Assembly: GCA_964585305.1 (NCBI GenBank)
Contig: CAZPDM010000003.1
Span: forward strand, 1-64,000
Direction: 5' to 3'
Source of the DNA: CAZPDM01 sp964585305
Lineage (GTDB): Bacteria > Planctomycetota > Uabimicrobiia > Uabimicrobiales > JABWCH01
DNA length: 64,000 nt
The notes under the pieces were generated by a model that worked only from the letters and a program-made list of their open reading frames with translations, was not told the origin of the DNA and did no database searches. This document shows, piece by piece, positions 24,625 to 33,430 of this stretch. Made by a program: the position numbers and the translations under genes. Each line of letters opens with the position of its first letter. Position 1 is the first letter of the stretch.

Positions 24625-27435
24625 ATGAGACTGTTTAAAAAGTTTATCTATATGCTAATATATATTATAGTTACAGGAACATTATTATTTGCTCAACCTC
24701 AGGAAGAAATGCAGAAAGGATCCAATATGATTGATTTGCAAAAAGCTAGAGCACGTTGGATCTCGCGTGACTCTTTAGTTTGGCCATTAGATTTTAAAGA
24801 TTATGCGAAATATACAGTACGACTTTATTATCATTCTTTAGGAAATATCTGTATTATTCGAAATCGAATATGGTTTGCAAACGGTGGTGGCAGTCTTCCC
24901 CTGTCTTGGTCAGGAACAGTTGGAGATGGAAAAGATTCTTTATCAGATAAAAAATTACCATATTTAGCTTATTTACATGGAGTTCCTCGGATTCAAACAT
25001 CTTTTATAGAAAATATTCCTGAATTACTCCAATCTGATTTAGTTATATCATTAGAGGACAAGCAAGGTTTTTGTTTAGCTGCGACACGCATACAAATTGC
25101 AGGGATTATTGACGATTTATATGCATATCAAGGTACATTAGGAATATCTTGGTCAAAAGAAAATACTCCGACATTACGTCTTTGGGCACCTACAGCTCGC
25201 GTGGTAAAATTACGCCTCTATGATACAAGCGACAGTTCAACTGAAATCCAAACAAGTCCATTATCTTTAGAACGTTTAATGCAAGACAAAAATTGGACTG
25301 GTGTATGGTATATTGAAGGAACTCCTGAATGGAGAAATAAATTTTATTTATATGAAGTAGAAGTTTTTAATCGTTTTACAGATCGAATAGAAAATAATTT
25401 GGTTACAGATCCTTACAGTATCAGCCTGGCAACAAATAGCATTAAAAGCCAAATCGTAAATCTACAAGATATTTCTTTGATGCCAGAAGGTTGGGCTGCT
25501 CATACAACTCCTCCTTTAGAACGGTTAAATGATATTTCAATCTATGAATTACATTTACGAGATTTTAGTATTGCAGATCATTCTATTAAACCTGAACATC
25601 GTGGAACATACCTTGCTTTTACACACAATCAAAGCAATGGTATGCGGCATTTATTAGAATTACAGAAATCTGGAATTACCCATATTCATCTTTTGCCTAC
25701 TTTTGATATTGCTACGATTGAAGAACGCAGAGAATTACAAAAAACTCCAGAGATTCCTATAACTGCCGCACCAAATTCACCAGTTCAACAGGAATCAATT
25801 GCTGCAATCAAAGATCAAGATGGATATAACTGGGGCTATGATCCCTGGCATTATCAAACTCCTGAAGGAAGTTATAGCACAAATCCAGAAGGAAGCCAAC
25901 GAATTTTTGAATTTCGACAAATGGTACAAAATCTTCATCAAAATGGATTTCGTATAATTTTAGATGTGGTTTTCAACCATACTCAAAGTGCTGGCCAAAA
26001 TACAAGTAAATCTGTCTTAGATCGTATTGTTCCAGGATATTACTATCGTCTCAATGATGATGGACAAATATGTCAAAGTAGTTGTTGCCCGGATACTGCA
26101 ACTGAACATGCTTTAATGGAAAAATTGATGATAGACACCATAAAATTTTGGGCAATACAATATCGTATAGATGGATTTAGATTTGATCTTATGGGGCATC
26201 ATACAACTCAAAATATGGCAAATGTTCGAGATTCATTACGAACTTTAACTATGCAAAAAGATGGCATAGATGGTTCTAAAATATATATTTATGGGGAAGC
26301 ATGGAAATTTGGTTCGCTATATAGTATCATGCCAGGAGAAGCCTGTCATCAAGTAAATACATTTGGATTAGGAATTGGTAGTTTTAATGATCGCATTCGA
26401 GATGCTATTCGTGGAGGTAGCCCATTTACTCATCCTGCCTGCCAAGGTTTTTGTAATGGCTTATATTACGATTATAATCATATAAATGAAAATAATGACG
26501 TTCCAAACGATTTAGCAATCCAAAAACAAATGTTACTTAATTATATGGACAATATTTGCATTGGATTAGCAGGAAATTTAAGAGACTTTAGCTTTACCAA
26601 CTCACAAGGAGAAATTATTTTTGGAAGAGATATTCCTTATCATAAAGTTCCACCAACAGGTTATGCAAGTCAGCCTATGGAAACTATTAACTATGTTTCT
26701 GTCCATGATAACCATACTCTTTGGGATTGTATTCAAGCTAAAGCACCATTCCAAAACACACAAAGAAAACCTGCTACTGCAACATTAGAAGAACGTATCA
26801 GCATGCACAATCTCGCTATCTCTTTAATTGCGCTTGGACAAGGAATTCCTTTTTTTCAAGCTGGAGATGAACTTTTACGTTCTAAATCTGGTGATGGCGA
26901 TAGCTATAACTCTGGAGACTGGTTTAATCAATTAGATTTTACTTATTCCCGCAATAATTGGGGAATTGGTTTACCCATTGCTGACAAAAACCAATGGCAA
27001 TGGGAATTTTGGAAACCTCGTCTGGCAGATCCTGAACTTATCGCAGAAAAAAAACATATTTTACAAGCTCTACAACATTTCAAAACAATGCTTAAAATTC
27101 GCAAAGACTCACCACTTTTCCGTCTGGTAACTGCGCAAGAAATTCAAGACAGATTAACATTTATTCCAACTATGCCAGGCGTAATCACAATGCTTTTACG
27201 AGATGATTTAGCAAGTTGTCCTAAACTTGATCCTAAGTACTCACAAATACTATGTATATTTAATGCATTACCAAAATCGATTTCTATCGAGCAAGAATCA
27301 TGGAAACAACAAGCTTGGCAATTACACGCTCTATTACAAAATGATCCTCTCATTTCTCAAGTGACATTTCATTCTGATACAGGAACAATTATAATTCCAT
27401 CTCGAACTACAGTTGTTATGGTAATGAAAAGATAG
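24625..27435 (+). CDS. pulA: Type I pullulanase (GH13), exported
   Basis: Hydrolyses alpha-1,6 branches in pullulan, glycogen or starch. The 936-aa protein has a signal peptide (about 1-23, ending LFAQ), N-terminal beta domains including a CBM48-like part (GISWSKENTPTLRLWAPTARVVKLRLYD), then the GH13 barrel. The type I pullulanase signature YNWGYDP is at 401-407. The catalytic residues are visible: nucleophile Asp521 (GFRFDLMGHH), acid/base Glu558 (IYGEAW) and Asp695 (VHDNHT). FQAGDEL and a C-terminal beta domain follow. AACGAAAGAAAATT precedes the ATG. It is monocistronic or heads the PEP-CTERM/mnmA run, but a terminator lies after its stop. Confidence 0.95.
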   Translation: MRLFKKFIYMLIYIIVTGTLLFAQPQEEMQKGSNMIDLQKARARWISRDSLVWPLDFKDYAKYTVRLYYHSLGNICIIRNRIWFANGGGSLPLSWSGTVGDGKDSLSDKKLPYLAYLHGVPRIQTSFIENIPELLQSDLVISLEDKQGFCLAATRIQIAGIIDDLYAYQGTLGISWSKENTPTLRLWAPTARVVKLRLYDTSDSSTEIQTSPLSLERLMQDKNWTGVWYIEGTPEWRNKFYLYEVEVFNRFTDRIENNLVTDPYSISLATNSIKSQIVNLQDISLMPEGWAAHTTPPLERLNDISIYELHLRDFSIADHSIKPEHRGTYLAFTHNQSNGMRHLLELQKSGITHIHLLPTFDIATIEERRELQKTPEIPITAAPNSPVQQESIAAIKDQDGYNWGYDPWHYQTPEGSYSTNPEGSQRIFEFRQMVQNLHQNGFRIILDVVFNHTQSAGQNTSKSVLDRIVPGYYYRLNDDGQICQSSCCPDTATEHALMEKLMIDTIKFWAIQYRIDGFRFDLMGHHTTQNMANVRDSLRTLTMQKDGIDGSKIYIYGEAWKFGSLYSIMPGEACHQVNTFGLGIGSFNDRIRDAIRGGSPFTHPACQGFCNGLYYDYNHINENNDVPNDLAIQKQMLLNYMDNICIGLAGNLRDFSFTNSQGEIIFGRDIPYHKVPPTGYASQPMETINYVSVHDNHTLWDCIQAKAPFQNTQRKPATATLEERISMHNLAISLIALGQGIPFFQAGDELLRSKSGDGDSYNSGDWFNQLDFTYSRNNWGIGLPIADKNQWQWEFWKPRLADPELIAEKKHILQALQHFKTMLKIRKDSPLFRLVTAQEIQDRLTFIPTMPGVITMLLRDDLASCPKLDPKYSQILCIFNALPKSISIEQESWKQQAWQLHALLQNDPLISQVTFHSDTGTIIIPSRTTVVMVMKR

Positions 27436-27446
27436 TTATATTGAAT

Positions 27447-27477
27447 AAGCTGGGAAATTTATACTTTCCAGCTTTTT
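27447..27477 (+). terminator. Terminator of pulA
   Basis: Stem of AAGCTGG(G)AAA (27447-27457) with TTTCCAGCTT (27465-27474), one bulged G, followed by a T run. Confidence 0.75.
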
Positions 27478-27500
27478 CCTACTTTATTTAAGGAAGATAT

Positions 27501-28274
27501 ATGAAATTTATATTTTATATGTTTTTATTTATTCTTTTACTCCCTTTAAATGCTTCTTTAGTAACAGGATTGCAAGGATATTGGGGATTCGAGAATTCTG
27601 CTAATGACGGCAGTAGCAACAATAGAAATTTAACCTTATACGGAAGCCCCAATTACGTTTCTGGCGTATCAGGTCAAGCCTTGAATATCCCTAATAATAT
27701 TAATGTTTACGCCCAACGTAGTATTGATGATGCAATTTTTGATTTTGGAACAAGCGATTTTACTTTACAAGCATGGGTCAATTATAGCAATACTGCAAAT
27801 GAACAAGTTGTTATGGAAAAATGGTCTGGTGCTTCTGGGCCAGGTTGGACATTAACAAAACTAAGTAATAATGCGTACCGATTCCATCTTACTACATCCG
27901 TTTATATTGATTCTGCTGTTTTAAGCATCTCAACAAATACTTGGCATCAAATAGTAGTTCGCCGTAGTGGTGGTGTATTACAAATGTATTTTGACGGAAA
28001 TGTAATTGCATCTCGAAGCGATATTGCAGGGATTGGCGTTGTTGATACTAACATGCCTTTACTTATTGGGCGTCGTAATAGCGATGATGGAAGAGGATTT
28101 GGAATGAATGGAAGTATTGATGAAGTTGGAATTTGGAGTCGTGCTGTAACCGATACCGAATTAACACAGCTTTATAACAATGGCTCCGGATCTAACCCTA
28201 TTGTCCCTGAACTTGGCTCAATCTGGTTAATATTGATTGGAATAAGTATTTTTAAAATGAAAAAAAGAAATTAG
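27501..28274 (+). CDS. LamG/concanavalin-like secreted protein with PEP-CTERM-like tail
   Basis: The 257-aa protein has a signal peptide (about 1-19, FLFILLLPLNASL). Residues about 22-225 are a LamG-like jelly-roll: the opening GLQGYWGFENSANDGSSNNRNL, the core FTLQAWVNYSN, TWHQIVVRRSGGVLQMYFDGN and the closing GSIDEVGIWSRAVTDTELTQLYNNG are typical of Laminin_G_3. The C-terminus (VPELGSIWLILIGISIFKMKKRN) has the layout of a PEP-CTERM sorting signal, with PEL in place of PEP, a hydrophobic helix and a basic tail. Such proteins are processed by an exosortase, which is not in this window. AAGGAAG precedes the ATG. Confidence 0.85.
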   Translation: MKFIFYMFLFILLLPLNASLVTGLQGYWGFENSANDGSSNNRNLTLYGSPNYVSGVSGQALNIPNNINVYAQRSIDDAIFDFGTSDFTLQAWVNYSNTANEQVVMEKWSGASGPGWTLTKLSNNAYRFHLTTSVYIDSAVLSISTNTWHQIVVRRSGGVLQMYFDGNVIASRSDIAGIGVVDTNMPLLIGRRNSDDGRGFGMNGSIDEVGIWSRAVTDTELTQLYNNGSGSNPIVPELGSIWLILIGISIFKMKKRN

Positions 28275-28289
28275 ACTAAAGGAAAAATT

Positions 28290-29357
28290 TTGAAGATCGC
28301 TATGCTTTTGTCTGGTGGAGTGGATAGTTCTGTAAGTCTTGCTTTACTTCGCTCTCAAGGATATGATGTTGTGGCATTTTATTTAAAAATTTGGCTGGAA
28401 GATGAACTTTCTTTTTTGGGGCAATGTCCTTGGGAAGAAGATTTAAAATATGCCAGATCTGTATGCAATCAATGGAATGTCCCGTTGGAAGTTGTCCCTC
28501 TTCAACGGGAATATTATGAAAAGGTTGTTTCTTATACTTTAGAAGAATTGCGCTCAGGCAGAACTCCAAGCCCGGATATATTTTGTAATCTACGAATTAA
28601 ATTTGGAGCTTTCTACGATAAAATCGATAATAGTTTTACAAAAGTTGCAAGTGGACACTATGCCCAAATAGAAGATTTACAAGATCATGTTTTATTAAAA
28701 ATGTGCCCAGATACAATAAAAGATCAAACATATTTTTTATCTCACCTTCAGCAAAAACAATTGCAACGAATTATCTTTCCTATAGGGGAATATACTAAAG
28801 TCCAAGTACGTGAATTGGCACAAAAATATAATCTTGCAAATAAAGATAGAAAAGATAGCCAGGGAATATGTTTTTTAGGAAAGATAAAATATAATGAATT
28901 TGTAAAACACCATCTTGGAGAAAAAAAGGGACTAATTTTAGAAAAAGATACAAATCGCAAACTTGGTGAACATCGCGGATACTGGTACCATACAATTGGC
29001 CAAAGAGAAGGGCTGGGCCTTTCTGGTGGTCCCTGGTACGTAGTAGAAAAAGATATTCACAATAATATCATCTATATTTCCCGACAATTTCAACGTCAAG
29101 ACTATGCAAAAGATTCTTTTAAAGTAGGTAATTTTACTTGGTGCTATCAACCTCCTACCAACGAAATGTGTCAAAATCTTAAAATTAAAATACGGCATGG
29201 TCCGCATATTTACCCGGGAAAATTAAATTGGATAGATAATTCTAATCAACAAGGAGAAGTTATACTTCAAAGCAAAGATAATGGTATTGCACCTGGACAA
29301 TTCTCTGTATTTTATTACGACGATATTTGTTTGGGTTGTGCAAAAATTATTGGTTAA
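28290..29357 (+). CDS. mnmA: tRNA-specific 2-thiouridylase MnmA
   Basis: Thiolates C2 of the wobble uridine in tRNA-Lys, -Glu and -Gln. The 355-aa protein shows the PP-loop at residues 7-14 (LSGGVDSS), the nucleophile Cys99 in SPDIFCN, and the second catalytic Cys194 in DSQGICFLG. The C-terminal domain holds HTIGQREGLGLSGGPWYVVEKD and the GIAPGQFSVFYYDDICLGCAKI tail. It starts with TTG, with AAAGGA six bases before it. It lies 15 bp downstream of the LamG protein gene, so the two may be co-transcribed, although they are functionally unrelated. Confidence 0.96.
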   Translation: MKIAMLLSGGVDSSVSLALLRSQGYDVVAFYLKIWLEDELSFLGQCPWEEDLKYARSVCNQWNVPLEVVPLQREYYEKVVSYTLEELRSGRTPSPDIFCNLRIKFGAFYDKIDNSFTKVASGHYAQIEDLQDHVLLKMCPDTIKDQTYFLSHLQQKQLQRIIFPIGEYTKVQVRELAQKYNLANKDRKDSQGICFLGKIKYNEFVKHHLGEKKGLILEKDTNRKLGEHRGYWYHTIGQREGLGLSGGPWYVVEKDIHNNIIYISRQFQRQDYAKDSFKVGNFTWCYQPPTNEMCQNLKIKIRHGPHIYPGKLNWIDNSNQQGEVILQSKDNGIAPGQFSVFYYDDICLGCAKIIG

Positions 29358-29444
29358 TAATATTTAAAAGCTCTTTTTCAGAAAAAAAAATTAAAAAAAA
29401 AGGTTGATCTAAGAGAGATTTTTCTATAAACTTAGATTAGCATA

Positions 29445-29482
29445 AAGCATGTCTTTAAAAAAGACATGCTTATTATATATAT
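29445..29482 (+). terminator. Terminator of mnmA
   Basis: Perfect 11-bp stem (29445-29455 with 29461-29471) followed by an AT-rich stretch and a T run at about 29482-29490. A weaker hairpin (ATCTAAG/CTTAGAT) lies just before it. Confidence 0.65.
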
Positions 29483-29509
29483 TTTTTTTTCTTAAAAGGA
29501 GAAATTTTT

Positions 29510-30226
29510 ATGCGCAGTGATATATTTCTCTTGTTGATTATAATAATAACATGTACATTTTTATCGGCTGCCACAATTAAAGTACTTGACAATAGCAACA
29601 ACCATCCCGTTGCCGCAGCTGGAGTAACTGCAACGTATGTTGCCTCTTTATCTGGTGTTGATTTTTCATTATACGATGCAATTTACCTTGATGAACACTC
29701 AGGCTCTTATTTATCTGGTTATGAGTCAGCCATCCAAAGCGCCATGATAAATGATGGTTTTTCACTCATAGCAGAATACACTAATAACACAACCTTAGCG
29801 CAAATTTCAACAGTTTTAGGTTTGGCAACTAGTCTTACTAATGTAGGAACTACTTCAAGCTGGAGTAATGTTGATGAGACTCATCCCATCTTAACTGGAG
29901 TTGGGATTGAAGGTGGGGCGGCAGTAAACGTAGCTGCACTTGCTAGTACTACTTATACAAAATATGCGTATTCTTTTACACCGGCAGGAGCAGAAGTTAT
30001 CGTAAAAGACAGCAATGGCAATCCTGTTCTTATTGCTGGAACTTTAGGCCAAGGGGCATACGTATTATTAAATTACGAAGCATTGGAAGGTTCTATCCAA
30101 CCCCAAATTGCGCATAATGCCATATTTTGGGCAACAACTTTTGTTAAAACACCAGAGCCAACAAGCATTTTTTTGCTGATTTTAGCAGGAATTACAATAT
30201 TGAGTGCAAAAAAATATAGGAAATAA
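29510..30226 (+). CDS. PEP-CTERM sorting-signal protein
   Basis: A 238-aa exported protein with a signal peptide (about 1-22, IIIITCTFLSAATI). The mature part has an alternating strand/loop pattern (SLYDAIYLDEHSGSYLSGYESAIQ, DETHPILTGVG, GNPVLIAGTLGQGAYVLLNYEAL) reminiscent of glutamine-amidotransferase-like ThuA-type folds, but without obvious catalytic residues. The C-terminus PEPTSIFLLILAGITILSAKKYRK is a textbook PEP-CTERM signal: the PEP motif, a hydrophobic helix and a basic end. AAGGAG precedes the ATG. The protein is expected to be cleaved and possibly anchored by an exosortase encoded elsewhere. Confidence 0.88.
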   Translation: MRSDIFLLLIIIITCTFLSAATIKVLDNSNNHPVAAAGVTATYVASLSGVDFSLYDAIYLDEHSGSYLSGYESAIQSAMINDGFSLIAEYTNNTTLAQISTVLGLATSLTNVGTTSSWSNVDETHPILTGVGIEGGAAVNVAALASTTYTKYAYSFTPAGAEVIVKDSNGNPVLIAGTLGQGAYVLLNYEALEGSIQPQIAHNAIFWATTFVKTPEPTSIFLLILAGITILSAKKYRK

Positions 30227-30232
30227 ATTAGC

Positions 30233-30279
30233 AAAAAAAATAAAAAGTCAGTTTAATAGACTGGCTTTTTATTTTTTTT
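30233..30279. terminator. Bidirectional terminator
   Basis: Long hairpin (30233-30252 with 30260-30279, one G-U pair) between the convergent PEP-CTERM and MFS genes. A8 and T8 outer tracts allow use from both sides. Confidence 0.8.
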
Positions 30280-30280
30280 G

Positions 30281-31636
30281 CTAATTTTCTAAGGCTTTTT
30301 TTGTATCACGAGATAAATGTGGAATGCCAAATGTAAAAAACAGTCCACTTAAAACCATAGCAATTGGCATAATATAGAGGCTATATCCTAGGCTATTAGC
30401 TTTATCAATATTTGTAACAGTATCAAACAAAGTCTGACTTAAGCCAAGAGTTGCAGGAGAAACAGTTGCTAAAATTTCTGGAGAGTTTTGTTTTGATATC
30501 CAGTCGGAAAGACCACCAATAACAGTAGGACTGATTGCATCACCTAATAAATGGATACAAAAAGTGTTGGCAGCAAATGCAGTAGCGCGCATTTTTGCAG
30601 GAACAACATTTGCAATAATTGTATTCCCTGGTCCAGTGTTAAGAAAAAGAAAAAATTCTGCAAAAAATATTGCTGGCCAAAATATAGCAGGATTGTTTGA
30701 ATATAAGCTAAGAATACTAAATGGAACAGATAAAAACATAGAAAAAGCACATAATCCAAAATATGCACCCGGATATTTTTTTTGATAATAATCGCCTAGC
30801 CATCCGCCAGCAAATGTACCTAAAATACCTGCAATAACGGTCATTGCTCCAAACAAAAAGGCAGCATCATCAACAGCAACACCACGACAACGGCCTAAGA
30901 ACAAAGGCATCCAATGTGCCATGCCTCCCATAGCAAAAGTCATAAATGTTAAACCGAGTGTAATCCAGATAAAAGAAGGTGTATGAAACAAATGTGGGAT
31001 GACTTTTTTCCAAGGCAAAGACTCTTGTTCCACTGCACAATTGTTTTCCTTTACTTTTTTATCACTATCCCCTCTTTTAGGCTCTCGGATAGTTAGTACG
31101 CATCCAGCTAATATAAGCCCTAAAATGCCACTCCCTAAAAATGCGTATCTCCAATCATAATTTTTTCCAATCCACCCGCCTAAAATAAATCCTAATGCAC
31201 TTCCTACAGGAATTGCTAAATAAAAAAATGCTAAAGCTCGGCCCCGGTTTTCCATGGGAACCAGATCTGCTATAACTGTAGGAGCAGTAGTAGAATAGCT
31301 TGATTCTCCTATACCTGCCATAGCACGGCAACACAATAGAGTAATATAATTTCGAACAAAAAAAGTTCCTGTTGCTGCGAAACTCCACAAAAATACACCA
31401 CAAGAAATCAAATATTTTCTGACAAACCGATCTCCCAGCCAACCAAATAAAGGACAAACAACCATATAAACAACAATAAAAGCAGTCATAAGAGCACCAG
31501 CTTGAGTATCCGAAAGCATTAAATCTTTCTGAATAATAGGCAAAGCTCCTGACACTAAATAACGATCCATATAGTTGACTAAATTGATAGCAAAGAGTAA
31601 AATTAGAGTATAGAAGGTCAAGATATTCTCCTTCAA
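30281..31636 (-). CDS. MFS transporter, spinster-like
   Basis: A 451-aa inner-membrane protein with 12 predicted helices. Major facilitator motifs are seen: the NYMDRYLVSGALPIIQ of helix 1 typical of spinster-like (Spns) members, GWLGDRFVRKYLI between helices 2 and 3, and the helix 4 GIGESSYSTTAPTVIADLVPMENRGRALAFFYLAIPVG signature. A cytoplasmic loop (EPKRGDSDKKVKENNCAVEQ) separates the two halves. The substrate is unknown; relatives carry lipids, sugar phosphates or organic anions. The start is TTG at 31636 with GAAGG-type purines upstream. Its start is only 28 bp from the divergent caspase-like lipoprotein. Confidence 0.88.
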   Translation of the reverse strand: MKENILTFYTLILLFAINLVNYMDRYLVSGALPIIQKDLMLSDTQAGALMTAFIVVYMVVCPLFGWLGDRFVRKYLISCGVFLWSFAATGTFFVRNYITLLCCRAMAGIGESSYSTTAPTVIADLVPMENRGRALAFFYLAIPVGSALGFILGGWIGKNYDWRYAFLGSGILGLILAGCVLTIREPKRGDSDKKVKENNCAVEQESLPWKKVIPHLFHTPSFIWITLGLTFMTFAMGGMAHWMPLFLGRCRGVAVDDAAFLFGAMTVIAGILGTFAGGWLGDYYQKKYPGAYFGLCAFSMFLSVPFSILSLYSNNPAIFWPAIFFAEFFLFLNTGPGNTIIANVVPAKMRATAFAANTFCIHLLGDAISPTVIGGLSDWISKQNSPEILATVSPATLGLSQTLFDTVTNIDKANSLGYSLYIMPIAMVLSGLFFTFGIPHLSRDTKKALEN

Positions 31637-31664
31637 AAATACAAAAAAATTAAAGGATGATACA

Positions 31665-32720
31665 CTGAAACCACATCAATATTTCTCTATTCAATATTCT
31701 TTTCTCTTAGCATTAGTTGCAGCTATTTTAACAGGTTGTACTCCAGATGATGCAGGGCAGCATACTCCTGGAAATATCCGACGGCAAATTGATTTGCAAA
31801 AAGAAATCATAACATACTCTGATGAAAAAAATCGCGCACTAGATCGAATTGAAATTACTAATTGGGATAATCATCTTTGTTATCGTATTTTAGAAAATGA
31901 TAATATAGCAGCCAGAACAAATTCATCAGAGTTGTTACAAGAAACATGGCAAGACACACGCCCAATACAATGTTTGTTAGTAGCAATCGATCGCTATCCT
32001 GAAAACTCATTAAAATACTGTTGTGAAGATATGTTAATCTTAAAAAATTATCTGGAACAACATTTCTTGCAATATCAACAATCTTGTGAAATACAAACAC
32101 TATTTGATCAAGATGCAACCAAAGTCAAATTTTTCCAAGCATTGCAACAACAAACAAAAAAATCTTCTCGATTTTCTACAACAATTTTAGCATTTTCAGG
32201 GCATGGAGAAAATAATGGTTTGCAACTATATGATCAAAAGGTTGAAGCAAGTGAGTTGCAACCATATTTTATTGCAAACCAATCTTCTCGGCTGCTTTGG
32301 ATTATGGATGCGTGCCATGCTGAGAATTTAGGAAAAGATTTAGATTATGAATTCAAAGCCTATTCTCAAACTCCTAAAGAGTTGCAACATCGACAATCTA
32401 AAGCCGTTTCACGACATTATGATTTATACCCCAATACTTCTCCCTATCCTTTTGCCCATATTTTTTTAGGACATGGAAAGGTTCTATTCTTATCTTCCTT
32501 AGCAAATGAGGAGGCTAAAGATGGAGTATTCCTACGATCCTTAGTATATCATCTGGAAGCAACAGATATTCCTCTTACAATTCCTCAGCTTTTAAAACGA
32601 ATTCAAGATGGAATTTTTCATCATAATAAACGCTGTCGTCCAGAAAATCGGTTAGATATGACACCTCAGGCGAAAATATATGGAGATATTCAAATATGGA
32701 TTATGCCTTGGACAAAATAA
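31665..32720 (+). CDS. Caspase-like (C14/metacaspase) lipoprotein with CTG start
   Basis: The first conventional start (TTG, 31794) gives 308 aa, but the frame is open upstream and encodes a lipoprotein signal: from CTG 31665, with AAAGGA seven bases before it, KPHQYFSIQYSFLLALVAAILTGC with lipobox LTGC and Cys25. I take CTG as start (351 aa). After a short linker comes a caspase-like p20 domain: CLLVAIDRYPE, ILAFSGHGENNG with His180 and WIMDACHAENL with Cys217, the expected His-Cys dyad. Bacterial metacaspase-like proteins act in regulated proteolysis; the target is unknown. A surface or periplasmic lipoprotein form is less usual. Promoter sequences must lie inside the divergent MFS gene. 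Confidence 0.75.
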   Translation: MKPHQYFSIQYSFLLALVAAILTGCTPDDAGQHTPGNIRRQIDLQKEIITYSDEKNRALDRIEITNWDNHLCYRILENDNIAARTNSSELLQETWQDTRPIQCLLVAIDRYPENSLKYCCEDMLILKNYLEQHFLQYQQSCEIQTLFDQDATKVKFFQALQQQTKKSSRFSTTILAFSGHGENNGLQLYDQKVEASELQPYFIANQSSRLLWIMDACHAENLGKDLDYEFKAYSQTPKELQHRQSKAVSRHYDLYPNTSPYPFAHIFLGHGKVLFLSSLANEEAKDGVFLRSLVYHLEATDIPLTIPQLLKRIQDGIFHHNKRCRPENRLDMTPQAKIYGDIQIWIMPWTK

Positions 32721-32722
32721 TT

Positions 32723-33409
32723 CTACTTGCTGGATAAAATTTGCCACTTTAAGCCATCGTTACCTGTGCCGGATACAATATCAGCAGAAAAATCTGTATC
32801 ATCGCTTGTAGGCGAAGCAGCATTGTATGCAGGAGCTTTACTACCATTATAAACTGCTTTGCCATCTTTTAGATTTTCTGTATAAAAAATATTGCCGCTT
32901 TGGTCAATCACAAAAGCTTTATTACCTGTAGAACCTGCCCGCATCGGCCAAGCATAGCAACGATATTTTCCTTCTTGCAAATCAGCATCACTACTGACAA
33001 CAGTTGGAGTTGTAATTCCATTATCAGTTACAGGGAGTTCTGATATACTAGGCAAATATACTTGAAAATAATATCCATCCTTTTCACCATATTTTAAGCC
33101 TGATTTAGGAGCGTATACTTCAGACAAAGCTCTATCTTTAGCATTATAAGAACGAACGTTAACTGTTCCGCAAAGTTCTGCTAGAAGAGCATATTCGCCA
33201 ATAGTATCTCCATCCTGATCTACTAAACCTTTTACTTTTACTTCTGTTTGCATCAAAGCAATCTGTCGTAAAAAAGTAGCAGCAGTAGTTTCATTGGCTC
33301 CTCTTTTAGCAGTTACTATATAAGCAATTGTTACACTTGCTAAAATGGCAATAATTGTAATCGAAACAAGAACTTCTACTATTGTAAATCCACGTTTAGA
33401 AATTTTCAT
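32723..33409 (-). CDS. Prepilin-type N-terminal methylation protein (pseudopilin)
   Basis: A 228-aa protein. The N-terminus MKISKRGFTIVEVLVSITIIAILASVTIAYI is a class 3 signal: the prepilin peptidase cuts after Gly7, giving an N-methylated Phe and a 20-residue helix with the conserved Glu at +5. The rest is a globular periplasmic domain (YFQVYLPSISELPV, YRCYAWPMRAGSTGNKAFVIDQSGNIFYTE), like pseudopilins of the DUF1559-type or GspG/H set. AAAGGC precedes the ATG. It lies 21 bp downstream of hflX and so is probably co-transcribed; the other pilus-like genes are 7 kb away. Confidence 0.9.
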   Translation of the reverse strand: MKISKRGFTIVEVLVSITIIAILASVTIAYIVTAKRGANETTAATFLRQIALMQTEVKVKGLVDQDGDTIGEYALLAELCGTVNVRSYNAKDRALSEVYAPKSGLKYGEKDGYYFQVYLPSISELPVTDNGITTPTVVSSDADLQEGKYRCYAWPMRAGSTGNKAFVIDQSGNIFYTENLKDGKAVYNGSKAPAYNAASPTSDDTDFSADIVSGTGNDGLKWQILSSK

Positions 33410-33430
33410 GGCAAGCCTTTCTATAATTTT

